Positions 1-9,609 of a stretch of 64,000 nucleotides of DNA are shown here, piece after piece. Below the pieces are notes generated by a model. The model was not told where the DNA came from and searched no databases. It saw only the letters and a list, made by a program, of their open reading frames with translations. Origin of the DNA: Diploptera punctata (Eukaryota; Arthropoda; Insecta; Blattodea; Blaberidae). Position 1 is the stretch's first letter. Each line of letters starts with the position of its first letter. The stretch spans positions 682,001-746,000 of the forward strand of contig JASPKZ010004199.1 of NCBI GenBank assembly GCA_030220185.1. The letters are read 5' to 3'. Position numbers and translations under genes: made by a program.

Positions 1-695
1 AGGATTATGGGAAATTGCCATTTTGTAAATTTAAATTTTTTAACTGCTATCCTTTCGCTCTCTGTAGACGGTACTGTAAAAATTATATATTATCGATAGT
101 TAAAATCATTACTTAGATTTTATTTTACTCTAATTTGTAAGTAAATTCAAGTTTGTTTACGTTTTTAATGTGAATCTATTTTCAAAGAAAACCTACTAGA
201 AGTGATAAAATTCTAAGATTTGTTAGGTTAGGAAGAGTGATGTTAGTGTACAGCCATTTCTAATAAACATTTTAAAAATGTGACTTTATAATGGACTTCA
301 GATGTACGACATGGCTAAGGTTCTTTAATAAATATTGTATAAAATATGTATGTGAGAATAAGGGGGTAGGTCAATTGTACATATTTATTAAAAGAGCTCA
401 TAATGCACGTTTTCAAATTTTAATAAACGAAAATAAATTAACATGTTTTATTTATTTCCATTCTTCCCTTCTGTTAAAATGAAAGAAAATCATTAGATCT
501 GAGAGGCTGGGTACAAATAATTCCATAATTTAAGATTAATTAATATGTTATTTATTCCTATAAAAGTTCCATTTCATGATTATTCACAATCACCACATGG
601 CGTTATATAATTATAATTCATAATTTTACCACCAGGCAGTGCTGAATTTCATATTAGTACCAAAAAAAGAACCGAAAAAATTTAGGTGTCGTTAG
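1..695. other. AT-rich stretch, no gene recognised
   Basis: Very AT-rich DNA with stops in all frames. The one short open frame (291-482) has no recognisable motif and low-complexity composition. I see no tRNA boxes, inverted termini or LINE signatures here. Confidence 0.6.
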
Positions 696-1414
696 TTGTA
701 TTACACTAGCGCCGCCTGTGGCATGTACGCGCAACTCGTCCACTTTCTTCTCTGGTACTCTGTGAAACAGTCAGTCGATCGGCCTAACAAGTGGCGTTTG
801 GGTTCTTTACGAGTGGATTCAGTGTTGGAATCCTACTCTGGTGTACCATGCAAAGGACGAAGTTTGCATGGTAATGCAGAAGCTAAGCATGTGGATTGTA
901 CACCGAAGAATGGTTGGATTTAATTTGATCTAAGTCAGCATGGAAGAAGGACTTTCGATTCTGCTTAGAGATGTTTGAGTGTGATTGTTTGAATGGTACG
1001 TCGTTATCTTATTATGTTTTGTTTATTATGGGGCTTTGATTGATTGTTCCAAGATATAGTTCTGTTATTTATATTACTTTATTTTTTTATAATAATCCAC
1101 ACTTATTTTTGTATTAAAAAACCAATATTTTATGTTACGCCCATTCTTGTTATTTAAAGAATAGCCATTGTTCTCTATCCCATAACGAAATTAGGTCAAT
1201 CCATGCAAATCATAATCAGTGCTATACTCATATGCATGTTCAAGTGGAAACAGAAAGATGAATGGTTAGCCGCCTTCTATGGGCCCGAGGCAGGCTGTTT
1301 TGTCGTAAATAACTTCGTTGAATGTTTGGAATCCTTTACTAAGTACAGCAGTATCATAACCCAGCGATCCCGGAAGGTAGCAGTGACGTCTAATAGTTAT
1401 CAGAGCGTGGTAAC
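696..1414. other. Unrecognised stretch with a short perfect hairpin
   Basis: The part from 696 to about 930 is richer in GC than its surroundings and holds a perfect 11-bp stem (844-854 pairing with 863-873) around an 8-nt loop. A 75-codon open frame (696-923) has no motif I know. From 930 to 1414 the DNA is AT-rich with no feature. It could be a repeat fragment or an untranslated exon; the sequence does not decide. Confidence 0.3.
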
Positions 1415-2078
1415 ACTCGCCACACCATCACCTCATTCTTGCGTACCTACTGGGGGATTTCCCTCTGGTTTTCCTACAAGGAGTTTACATATCATTTCAC
1501 CTTTCATTCCCTTCGTGTCCCATGCCCTGCTCATTGCAGTCTACGAGACTTAACTCTTATTATTATATCTGGTTTCCCCATAAAGATCATTTAACTCACT
1601 GTAGTGTCTGTTTGTCTCTCATTGGTTCAAAAATGTCCTAAGAACTTTATTCTCATATACTGTACGAGTACTCGTAATATTTTCTCCTCCTTTAACGCAA
1701 GAGACCATGTTTTCGCAACTATATAATTTGTCCATCCATAGTAATTCTGCCCGAGGGCAGGTCTTTCACTGTAATCATAGCATTTTCATGCTATGCTTGC
1801 AGCTTTACTAGGGAATTGTAGGTGTAGTAACTTCCCGTTGCTTTCCACACCGGTGAAGGATGGTGATAATGACAAGGATGATGACGATAGCCAGATGATT
1901 TTCGGGGACCGTTGGACCCTAAGCTTCCTGACATTTGTCTTACAGGTAAGAAAAAACCCCGAAAAAACCTAACCCAGGAAGCTTGTCCCGACCGGGGATC
2001 GAACCCGGGCCCGCTGCGTGACAAGGCGTGACGAGACCACAGCGGTGGAGCTACATAATATAACAGGAAGAATAACAG

Positions 2079-2085
<7 letters not shown>
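1415..2085 (-). mobile_element. LINE family A 3' end, interrupted by a SINE
   Basis: Read on the minus strand, 1720 to 1415 carries the carboxy-terminal coding block of a non-LTR reverse transcriptase: the 'rt-A' signature seen elsewhere in the window (a region for ending of thumb, then the GHVARM-like and EGKP..GR.RM.W-like segments). It is degraded: several frameshifts and stops remove any ORF. The part at 2060-2085 is the next upstream piece of the same copy (compare 22965-23005), so the copy was split by the SINE at 1731-2050. The protein would have been a reverse transcriptase copying element RNA into nuclear DNA. It is dead. Confidence 0.75.
1731..2050 (-). mobile_element. SINE group A (tRNA-derived), minus strand
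   Basis: On the minus strand this begins with the group A head (Pol III B-box GGTTCGATCCC, then a gtgaggttttt-type body) and ends in the conserved tail containing CTGCCCTCGGGCAG and a terminal ATGGATGGA. It is flanked by a 9-bp near-perfect target duplication (ctatataat at 1719-1727, ctacataat at 2051-2059), so it landed inside the LINE family A copy. Non-coding; it would depend on LINE enzymes for movement. Confidence 0.85.

Positions 2086-2114
<29 letters not shown>
2081..2114. repeat. (TA)n microsatellite
   Basis: A continuous TA dinucleotide run of about 34 bp directly beside the LINE family A remnant. Confidence 0.95.
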
Positions 2115-2116
<2 letters not shown>

Positions 2117-2218
2117 TAATTAAATAATTTATTTACTAGAAATAATTAAATTCAAATATGTAATCAATAATTTAGTGTGACATCCTTTTAAAGGGAATTC
2201 TTCACTAATTATAATAGA

Positions 2219-2953
2219 CTATTTAACTCATGCCCAAAATGGGAGTCAATGACCAATCACATTTCAATGATTTTTTTATGTACAACCAATCACAGTCGTG
2301 TTTCGCCTAAAATTTGCCAACTAAAGTTTATCATAATAAAGAAAGCACCTCCTTTATAACATTCTGAATAGGTCATAGCATTATTTTGCAGTGACCGAAA
2401 TACCAGATTGTATATATAGTGCATGAATGTAGCAGAAAGCGCATGCGATAGATAACATAAAAACATTTGTAACAATTGATTATACCACAAGAAAAATAAA
2501 CCACTGTTTGCATTTTCTTAAACGAATTATTTTCCAGGAAATGACGTGGCAGAAAAATATAATTGACATATTTACATCATAGGACATCAAATTAATTAAT
2601 AATTCTAACGTTGGTTATAAATTTCTCCACTAGGGTGCATTCTTACAACATTGCGATCCTTTGGCAATAAATTATATTATGATCTGGCTGCAGTGATGAA
2701 CAAAAGAAGCAAATGAAGCGTATCAATCGTTTCTCATTTGTTTTCAAACATCGCCGTATACATTAAATATATAAATATTTTAAAATAACTATAGTTAAAT
2801 AATGATTTGTGGGTAAACAGCTTAATTTTATTCGTTAAATAGTCCTAACAAATGCCACTCTTGATTTCCAAATTCTTTAGATAAATTCACTCCTCACTTC
2901 GTGAGTCGTGAATTTATCGATAATTTGGAAATCACTCGTGGCATTACTTATGA
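2219..2953 (+). repeat. Interspersed repeat X, copy X1
   Basis: About 735 bp of non-coding DNA that recurs at 48408-49163 (same orientation) and, interrupted, at 44289-45198 (opposite orientation). Shared landmarks are the start TATTTAACTCATGCC, a polypurine patch near 2490-2500, and a long terminal hairpin. No terminal inverted repeats, tRNA boxes or ORF are visible. The shared ends and the insertion of X2 inside a LINE show it is mobile or was mobilised. Class unknown. Confidence 0.75.
2851..2945. other. Long conserved hairpin at the end of repeat X1
   Basis: The outer stem pairs 2851-2874 with 2922-2945 (AATGCCAC against GTGGCATT at the base, GATTTCCAAATT against AATTTGGAAATC above). The middle stem pairs ATAAATTCAC (2881-2890) with GTGAATTTAT (2908-2917). 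The tip is CTCAC-TTC-GTGAG (2893-2905). The X2 copy keeps the full structure and X3 keeps the outer stem with a shorter loop. It may be a terminal structure for transposition or a fold in an RNA. Confidence 0.7.
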
Positions 2954-3118
2954 TAATTTTCTTCAATAGTAACATATGGTAGTGCAACAATGAAAACATG
3001 ATGTAGTCCTCAATTGGAACCATGACAGTTAATAGGCGTCTTATTATCATCCAGTTATATAGCAACTAAAATGCATCATTATTGTTTAAGTAATTGGCTT
3101 TGTTCTTTTTTTCCTTCT

Positions 3119-3120
3119 CC

Positions 3121-3161
<41 letters not shown>

Positions 3162-3162
3162 G
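3119..3162. repeat. (TAA)n microsatellite
   Basis: An uninterrupted run of about 14 TAA units. A further short (TAA)n/(AAT)n patch lies at 3620-3660, after the LINE fragment. Confidence 0.95.
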
Positions 3163-3235
3163 TCCACAAGTCATAGGTGAAGCATTTAGACTTAGAAGTA
3201 AAAAGGAAATAAAAATATATATATTCATAGTGATA

Positions 3236-3612
3236 TTAGAAAACGAAGGTTAAAATTGTATGGCCATATTAAACGAATGAACTCAAATAGGCTTACAAAA
3301 CAGATAATGGAATTCTATGAAAACAGAAGTAAAGCTCCAGTGGATACTATGAAGTGGATTGATGAAGTCAAAAAGGACTTAAAATTGGCAGGAATTACTA
3401 AAGAAGATATCCCAAACAGAGATATATTTAGAATAAGTGCATAAGTGGCAAGTTGACCAAGAGGACAAACCGAAGAAAAAAAAAACTGGAACAACTTGGA
3501 CAGATGATAGAAAACAAGCTCATAGCAAAAGAATGAAAGAAATTTGGGCTCAAAGGAAACGCCTCTAAGTACTTTGCGTAGTCCTACATGGGCTCATCCG
3601 CAATCAAAAAAA
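3236..3612 (+). mobile_element. LINE reverse transcriptase C-terminal fragment (family H)
   Basis: Plus-strand reading gives the usual post-RT tail of non-LTR elements: a LYGHIKRM segment, then KWIDEVKKDLKLAGI and a lysine/arginine-rich end (WAQRKR). The frame is open from 3256 to 3444 and then shifts. No palm motifs remain, so this is a 5'-truncated dead copy. It sits between (TAA)n runs, of which the downstream one (3620-3660) is probably its 3' tail. Confidence 0.65.
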
Positions 3613-3659
3613 ATAAATAATAGTAATAATAATAAAATCAATAATAATAATAATAATAA

Positions 3660-4078
3660 TTGTAACAGTAACTAAACACATAAAGGTAAGGCGATATCTT
3701 CCATTCATACAATAAAATGAGACATAATCCAAGCCTATAATTCCTCATAATAAATATTATATATAAATGGATTGCGCACAAATGTGCAAAGGTGATAACA
3801 CAGCACTTTAACAATCACTTATACTTTAGCTTTGTCTTGCGTAATCACTAATTGTCTTTTTTTTGTGTACTGTTGCGATGTGATATCTTTCGTATTTCTG
3901 TTCACATACATCGCATATGCATACGTCTTCGGGTCATGGAATGTTTTATCTCTACACATTATGTGGTGGAATCCATGCACGCTTAATCTTGTGGTGACGT
4001 GTCTTATCTGGAAATTTGCTTCTGTCCATTTCCTGTCTATCATCGCTCAGGTACTGAAGAACCATAAGTAATATTAAA
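3660..4078. other. Unrecognised intergenic stretch
   Basis: Overlapping short open frames on both strands (3819-4043 minus, 3832-4071 plus) have no recognisable domain and look fortuitous. No repeat seen elsewhere in the window matches it. Confidence 0.4.
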
Positions 4079-4390
4079 AACTCCATAGTGCGACAGGCCT
4101 GAAAAGTCCTTGGCCTACTAGCCGGATGCTGGCCTCACTTTCACATGTATAATTTACAGAGGTGAACAATCAGCCTGACAATATAGGAGTGCCATGTTGT
4201 CAGCATTTCGAATTTCCGAACCGTTATAGGTATTTTTCTCAACCTGGAGCTAAAAAGTAGCTACCTAAATTCTTCATGATGCTTTGTGGGCCCAGTCCTA
4301 TGCCGGCAGAAATTCCATGAGAAAATTTCATTCTACATGGGGAGTCAATCCAGCGTATAAACCGTAGTTCAGTACCAAGGCATGCAGCAA
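4079..4390 (-). mobile_element. SINE group B, minus strand, degraded
   Basis: The reverse complement follows the group B consensus: tRNA-like head, then GAAATTTTCTCATGGAATTTC-like body (about 4310-4330), the TTGAGAAAA segment near 4240 and the 3' terminal GGCCT..AGGCCTGTCGCGC-like end near 4090-4110. Substitutions in the B box show age. Confidence 0.8.
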
Positions 4391-4397
4391 TATTAAT

Positions 4398-4705
4398 TTA
4401 AATAACTAACTAACTCACTGGCACAATCGAACCCGTAGGTTCATGGCCTCGCGGATATATGCTCTCCATACATCCTTATCCTGAGCTAATGTTATCCAAT
4501 CATTCCCTGTATAATCTACTTCCCTCAAATCATAGTTAATGTTATTTTCCCACCTCATTCTTGGTCTACCAACAGGGCGTTTTCCCTCTGATTTTCCTAC
4601 AAGAAGTTTCCATGCACGGCTTTCATTCCCCATTCGTGCTACATGTCCTGCCCATCGCAGTCTACGAGACTTAATTGTTCTTATTATATTAATTTTCATA
4701 AATAT
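4398..4705 (-). mobile_element. LINE family A 3' end with intact 94-codon tail ORF
   Basis: The minus-strand frame 4699-4415 is open for 94 codons and reads as the carboxy terminus of a non-LTR reverse transcriptase polyprotein: RRLRWAGHVARMG near residue 12, GKRPVGRPRMRWENNI near 40-55, DWITLAQDKDVWRAYIREAM near 67-86 and NLRVR at the end. These arginine-rich tail motifs follow the thumb in insect LINEs. Palm and endonuclease domains are absent, so it cannot act alone. The 3' tail is a short (AGTT/AGTA)-type run (4400-4413). Confidence 0.8.
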
Positions 4706-4724
4706 ATTATTATAATATAAATAT

Positions 4725-5395
4725 ATTACTATTTATGTGTGCATTTTCAACTGTGAAAATATTTCGATTGCAGTTATATTAGTTTTAGTTTCAAAGTTAG
4801 TTAATATTTTAATTACATAAATATATTAACTAACTTTGAAACTAAATATATTGTAATATATTAATTACGTATATATATATTAACTTTGAAACTAAATATA
4901 TTATATTAATTACGTATATATATATATTAATTAACTTTGAAACTAAATATATTATAATATATTAATTACATAAATATATTAACTAACTTTCAAACTAAAT
5001 ATATTATAATATATTAATTACATAAACATATTAACTAACTTTCAAACTAATTATATTATAAATATTATAATATATTAATTACTTAAATATATTAATTAAC
5101 TGTGAAAATAAATATATTATAATATATTAACTAATTATGAAACTAAATATATTACAATATATTAATTACAAAAATATATTAATTAACTTTGAAACTAAAT
5201 ATATTATAATATACTAATTATATAAAATATATTAATTACTTAATATATTAATTAACTTTGAAACTAAATATATTATAATATACTATTTATATAAATATAT
5301 TAATTGCATAAATATATTAACTAACTTTGAAACTAAAACTAATATAATTCAATCGAAATATGATTACAGTTGAAAATGCACACATAAATAGTAAT
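4725..5395. mobile_element. Foldback-type element with satellite core
   Basis: The ends are about 87-bp inverted repeats: 4725-4811 and 5307-5395 both read ATTACTATTTATGTGTGC inward, then a TTTCGATTG block and TTAGTTTTAGTTTC, with a few mismatches. The interior (about 4812-5306) is an AT-rich tandem array built on TTAACTTTGAAACTAAATAT followed by ATTATAATATATTAATTAC-type spacers, with units of roughly 50-65 bp. No ORF. This fits a foldback or TIR-satellite element; the superfamily cannot be told. Confidence 0.7.
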
Positions 5396-6049
5396 TTATC
5401 AATAAATCATGGCATTATAAACTTCATAGTTGTATAGCCAGCTGATACATTGTATTAATTTTGAACAGAGTGTACTTTTTTTTTCTGAGATCCTGCAAAA
5501 CGTTCGATTCTGATTTTGATATAAGCTAGCGGTTTTTGTTAGCAATTTTTATAAAATTGGCCACGCTATCTCTCCATTTACTGCAATTTTCACCCTGAGG
5601 GAAATCGCTCCGAAGTGCTTCACCTTTTCTAACTCAGGGCTGTACACGACTCAACTTATACCCGTGGCCATTCTCATTGTATATATTAGGTAAACAGTTC
5701 AAACAGTTCACTTTGAGATATACTCAGATTTTATTAATAGATGTAAGTTTTTATTACTTATTATTATTGAATCTCCAAATATTTTGAAACCCTATTTCGC
5801 CACAAAGACATGTTAGGGTTGTAGCTTACTATAACAATATTATACTATACGTTGTGAAACAGAAATATTATCTTATGGTTTCAAATGAGTGTTATGAATT
5901 ACATAAATCATCTATAAGTGTCTTAGAAAAATACTACATATTGTTATGAATGTGTGTTATGAAGTTCATAAAATGTTTATAATAATTTTGGTTCATAAAA
6001 ATCACTTCACACATTGAGGCAGGAGCCTCATCGTCATTTAAAAGCAAGT
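5396..6049. other. No gene recognised
   Basis: Unique-looking AT-rich DNA between the foldback element and the RNase H fragment. I see no ORF of interest and no match to other repeats in the window. Confidence 0.5.
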
Positions 6050-6515
6050 TTAACCAGAATTGTTATCTTTCAAATATAGGACAATCAAATAAAACATGTT
6101 TTTACAGATTGTATTTATTTCTTGACATTTACAATTATGATCACTGTCTGGATTAATATTAAATCTCCCAAAATTACTTCTAAATTTTCCATGGTCAGTC
6201 ATAAATTGTGTTAAAATGAAATTTGGAATAAAATGTTTTGCATTTAGTCTATGGTGTACTGTAGGAAAGAAGAGCTGTTTAGACAAAGCACTCCTTATCC
6301 AATGTTAATTCCAATCAGTCATGATACAGTTTCTTTTTAACATAGAATTATTGGACATTTTATTATTTCTAATTTCTACTGAGTTCGGATTTAAATTAAA
6401 TTTATTAGCGATCGACTGAAGAGCAACCTGCGAGTCACTTAAGATACGTGCACTATATTTGTGTTGAAGACACCACTCTACTGCTTCTTTTATAACATAC
6501 AGTTCAATATGTGTA
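6050..6515 (-). pseudogene. I/R1-clade LINE fragment: RNase H and C-terminal region
   Basis: On the minus strand, from about 6515, an RNase H domain piece is readable: a glutamate segment (HIELYVIKEAVEWC), then YSARILSDSQVALQSI, whose aspartate in SDSQ is a catalytic acid of the family. After a frame break near 6305 the reading continues with FPTVHHRLNAKHF, ILTQFMTDHGKF, a RFNINPDSDHNCKC zinc-like stretch and EINT, matching the post-RNase H tail of I/Jockey/R1-type elements. RNase H would degrade the RNA template. Truncated at both ends and frameshifted. Confidence 0.7.
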
Positions 6516-6876
6516 AGTTAAAGTAGGCTATGCTAAAATAGGCTTAATGAATGTGAAAATAAATAGTCTACGTTAATCTTTAATCTAGTAGAACTCAATT
6601 GACCATCGTTCTTTCCTCATAATTACCGTAAACCATAGAAAGTTGTCGATAATCTTAATTCTGGCAAACCTTCTACTCGTGTCCGTCGTAATGCTAGGTC
6701 GTGTTGTGAGATGGGATAAAACATCTATTATTGAAGGTCTGCCGGCTGATCAAGCATGTAGCACCATCACAAGAGCTGATGGAATTAAATTAAACTAAAT
6801 GGATGAAATGAGTATAAAGAAGTAATGAAATGAAATTTATGGCAGGGAAAACGAAAGTAAACCAGAGAAAATTCTG

Positions 6877-7030
6877 TCCTGATACCTACACGTCCACCAT
6901 GAACCCCACAGCGGGTTCAAGTCCCGATGGAGTGAGGGTTTTTAATTTAGTCTAATCCTTCCAGCTGTTCATGTAACTGGAATGGCTCAACCTCATCGGA
7001 AATGAGTACCAAACATACCATCAGAATATA
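6877..7030 (+). mobile_element. SINE group C, degraded partial copy
   Basis: It has the group C signature: B box GGTTCAAGTCC (about 6916-6926), GGAGTGAGGGTTTTTAA, then a CATCGGAAATGAGTACCAA block near 6996-7014. The A box and tail are lost. Confidence 0.7.
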
Positions 7031-7639
7031 ATCTCAAACACTACTGCTTGAAGTAATTTGCTAACTTTCAACAATTTTGGTAGTTCTTTATTTTTTTGTA
7101 TAGATAATGTAAACTACAGAAAATAATATGTTTGTATTTTCCGTTAACTGACTTATGCTGCACCCTGTATTTTTAGTCTAACACTTTTAGAAAAGTTTAA
7201 ATCAGAAGAGTCAGGTCATTAGTATCGAAATTCGAATCTGGGCGTGGAAGGATGGACAAATTTTGATCTGAGGCCTCTCATTTTAGGTTTGGGGCACTTT
7301 TAAGTTATGTAAATGATCATCATCGGACCCACAGCTTTACTTAAATATCCCAACAACCGTACAGTTTGAATAGCTGAAGACGAGACTTCCTTCGAAAGGC
7401 CTACCATTTTTTAAAACTAAACTTTCACATAGTTAAGGACGACTGAAGTCTCAGGTACAAATTTTACAATCTAGCTTTTTTATTCTAGTTCAACAAAATA
7501 TTAAATTCATTTTTATACATAGCTTTAACTGCTAATATCATATTCCACTTGGACAGGGAACCTAAACATTACAGACAAGAGAGGGAGGCACATTACTGTA
7601 CTGCTAGCGGTCACACACCGGGTATATTAAGGCTTTCAC

Positions 7640-7765
7640 TGAAATATCTCAAGCAAGAGGAAGACGTGATGTTGGAAGACCTAGAAGACGTTGGGCTGAT
7701 GCATTATAAAGTCGGAACGGGCAATTGCCTAATCTCTGGAGTGATGATGATGATGATGACTGACA
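7640..7765 (+). mobile_element. LINE 3' end fragment (family C type)
   Basis: The terminal coding block CAAGAGGAAGACGTGATGTTGGAAGACC... (protein equivalent GRRDVGRPRRRW) is followed by the GTCGGAACGGGCAATTGCC non-coding end and a (ATG)n tail at 7740-7762. Same 3' architecture as 42940-43040. Shifted frames, dead. Confidence 0.65.
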
Positions 7766-7821
7766 TATCAAAACTCATACCACCGGTACACTCATGACCA
7801 ATACATTACGTTGCAAAGAGT

Positions 7822-8125
7822 TCCGCGCCGTAGACGAGTAGTTACGGCAAAATGCTTTGCTACTGGTTCGAGTCTCCTTAGAGGAAGACATTTTCTCTTC
7901 GGCCAGTACCGGTGCCCACCCAGTATCGTGAGGAATTTGTGTAGGTACAATAAGTAGAGGCTCCAGGTTGAGAAAACCAGCTATAACGACTGGGGGGCCC
8001 AACATGCTTACTACATGTCATCCTACACTGGCTGAATAATCGTCTATATCTGTGATTCACACATGTGGATGTGAGGCCAGCAGCCATATGGTAGGCCAGA
8101 TGCCTTCTAGGCCTGCGCCGTACAA
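7822..8125 (+). mobile_element. SINE group B
   Basis: The head has CGCGCCGTAGACGAGTAG (A-box region) and B box GGTTCGAGTCT at 7866-7876, then the ATTTTCTC..CGGCCAGTA..CCGGTGCCCACCCAG body and the terminal CTTCTAGGCCTG. Minus-strand open frames across it are shadows. Confidence 0.85.
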
Positions 8126-8261
8126 TAGTATAGTAATAGTACGTTGCAAAGTGCATATGCTCAGTGAGCGTTCAAATTTTTAACGAATTCCGAAGGAATG
8201 AAGTCATTGAGTTGTTCTCATGTAAAGCTTTTAAAAAACACTTACCCTCATCGATCTATAT

Positions 8262-8425
8262 TATAGATAGGATGTTGTCTAATAAGAATGTTTCTATCGA
8301 TGACAGGTCCATACACAATTCAGTCATATGGCGGGTAAAAATAGCACAATGGTTTCCCCAATAGACCGAGTCAGCGGAGTAATACCTTATGCCAGTTTGT
8401 TTGCAGTATAACTGGAACTTAGCTC
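8262..8425 (+). repeat. Interspersed repeat Y, copy 1
   Basis: A block of about 160 bp, with TACACAATTCAGTC and GACCGAGTCAGCGGAG as landmarks, recurs at 40135-40285. The open frame 8164-8364 runs through it but has no known motif. Class unknown. Confidence 0.55.
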
Positions 8426-8660
8426 GGATACAGTAAAGTAGAGACCGTGCTCTCTATTTGTGATTTTATGGTACATAATAGGTACTACATATGTCCTGTT
8501 AGTACCATGTCGAGGCGATACATGTCTTCAGGTGATGGTCAGGTGTATTTTTATTGAGTGTCTATAGGTGAATGTCCTCTGATAGAGAGTTATAGGTGAG
8601 GGGATGCGGAAAGGTAATGATATCGTAAGTACAGAAGATTCCGGATTCGTGTGTAATTAC

Positions 8661-9601
8661 TAGAGACCGGATTATATGCATTTGCATGTTGCATATGCAT
8701 TTGCATATTTAGACCATTTTCAGCTGTCATTGCAGATTCTAACTAAAAACTAGTGATAACGCATATTTTTGCGCTATATTTACAACATCTTAAAAATCTG
8801 TGTTGTTTTACAATGAACATTTCGGGGCCATCAAGAGTTTAGTTAACGATTTCGATAGTGCAGAGGCTTTGTCAGTTCGTCAGTGCAAGGAAGCATTTAA
8901 CGATTCCAATATTAATAAAAAACATTGCTGTGATTAGCACTCATTTTTTCCATATACCTGGAATTATTAAAAAGCTTGAAACTCAAGGTTTGGCATTGAT
9001 TAAATCTATTTAGTTAATGGATAAAATCCGTCAACTGGACTCCTTTATTTCCGGAGTATTCCCAAGCAAGCTTAAGGAAAAGTTTGAAAACATTCTGAAC
9101 GATAATCCAGGCTTTGAACCTTTGTGTCAAATTAATAGTTTTATAAATGGGATGGGCGAGCTTTTGCGAGAAATAATAAGTCCCAAAATAGCACCAAATT
9201 CAAATACTGCCTAATTACTTCAGTGACGTAGAACGGTCCTTTTCTGTTTATAAACGTATTTTAAGCGATCGAAGGCACAACCTTACTACCGAACATTTGG
9301 AACAGTACCTGATCGTTTCTGTTTACAATAGTAGCAAAATGTAGGATATTTTAATTTGTGAACAATAATTTTGCCTGATACTGATTGATAATGTATCAAT
9401 TATCAGTGATAAACGATAATATTAATAAATATATAATAAAAATACTAATTATTATGTTAATTTAGAAATAAAATATCCAATAAAGTAATTAATATTGTTT
9501 TTTATTATTTGGTATTGCATATATAGACATTTTTCATGAATATTTAAAGCATATTTCATGCATATTTCGAGCTTGTTGTGTTGCATATAATCCGGTCTCT
9601 A
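8661..9601 (+). mobile_element. hAT DNA transposon, internally deleted
   Basis: Both ends carry a perfect 20-bp TIR, TAGAGACCGGATTATATGCA (8661-8680; complement at 9582-9601). Next to them lie 8-bp direct repeats gtaattac (8653-8660) and gtaattat (9602-9609), matching hAT target duplications (7 of 8). Subterminal ATATGCA/TGCATAT motifs cluster at both ends, as hAT transposases require. The element is 941 bp against several kb for autonomous hATs, and keeps only the 3' end of the transposase gene. Confidence 0.88.
8815..9345 (+). pseudogene. hAT transposase C-terminal remnant
   Basis: Successive plus-strand frames give AIKSLVNDFDSAEALSV, a central part in open frame 9017-9214 (DSFISGVFPSKLKEKF), and then, one frame over from about 9205, NYFSDVERSFSVYKRIL followed by SDRRHNLTTEHLEQYL to a stop near 9343. 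The last block is the conserved hAT dimerisation (hATC) domain (S-ERSFS-Y, LSDRRHNLT-ENL). Frameshifts near 8935, 9010 and 9205 and loss of the RNase H-like catalytic core make it non-functional. Its position just inside the right TIR is as expected. Confidence 0.82.
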
Positions 9602-9609
9602 GTAATTAT

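Noticed and set aside
4812..5306. CRISPR-like array
   Set aside because: Regularly repeated but the spacers are repeats too, units vary in length, and the context is eukaryotic foldback DNA.
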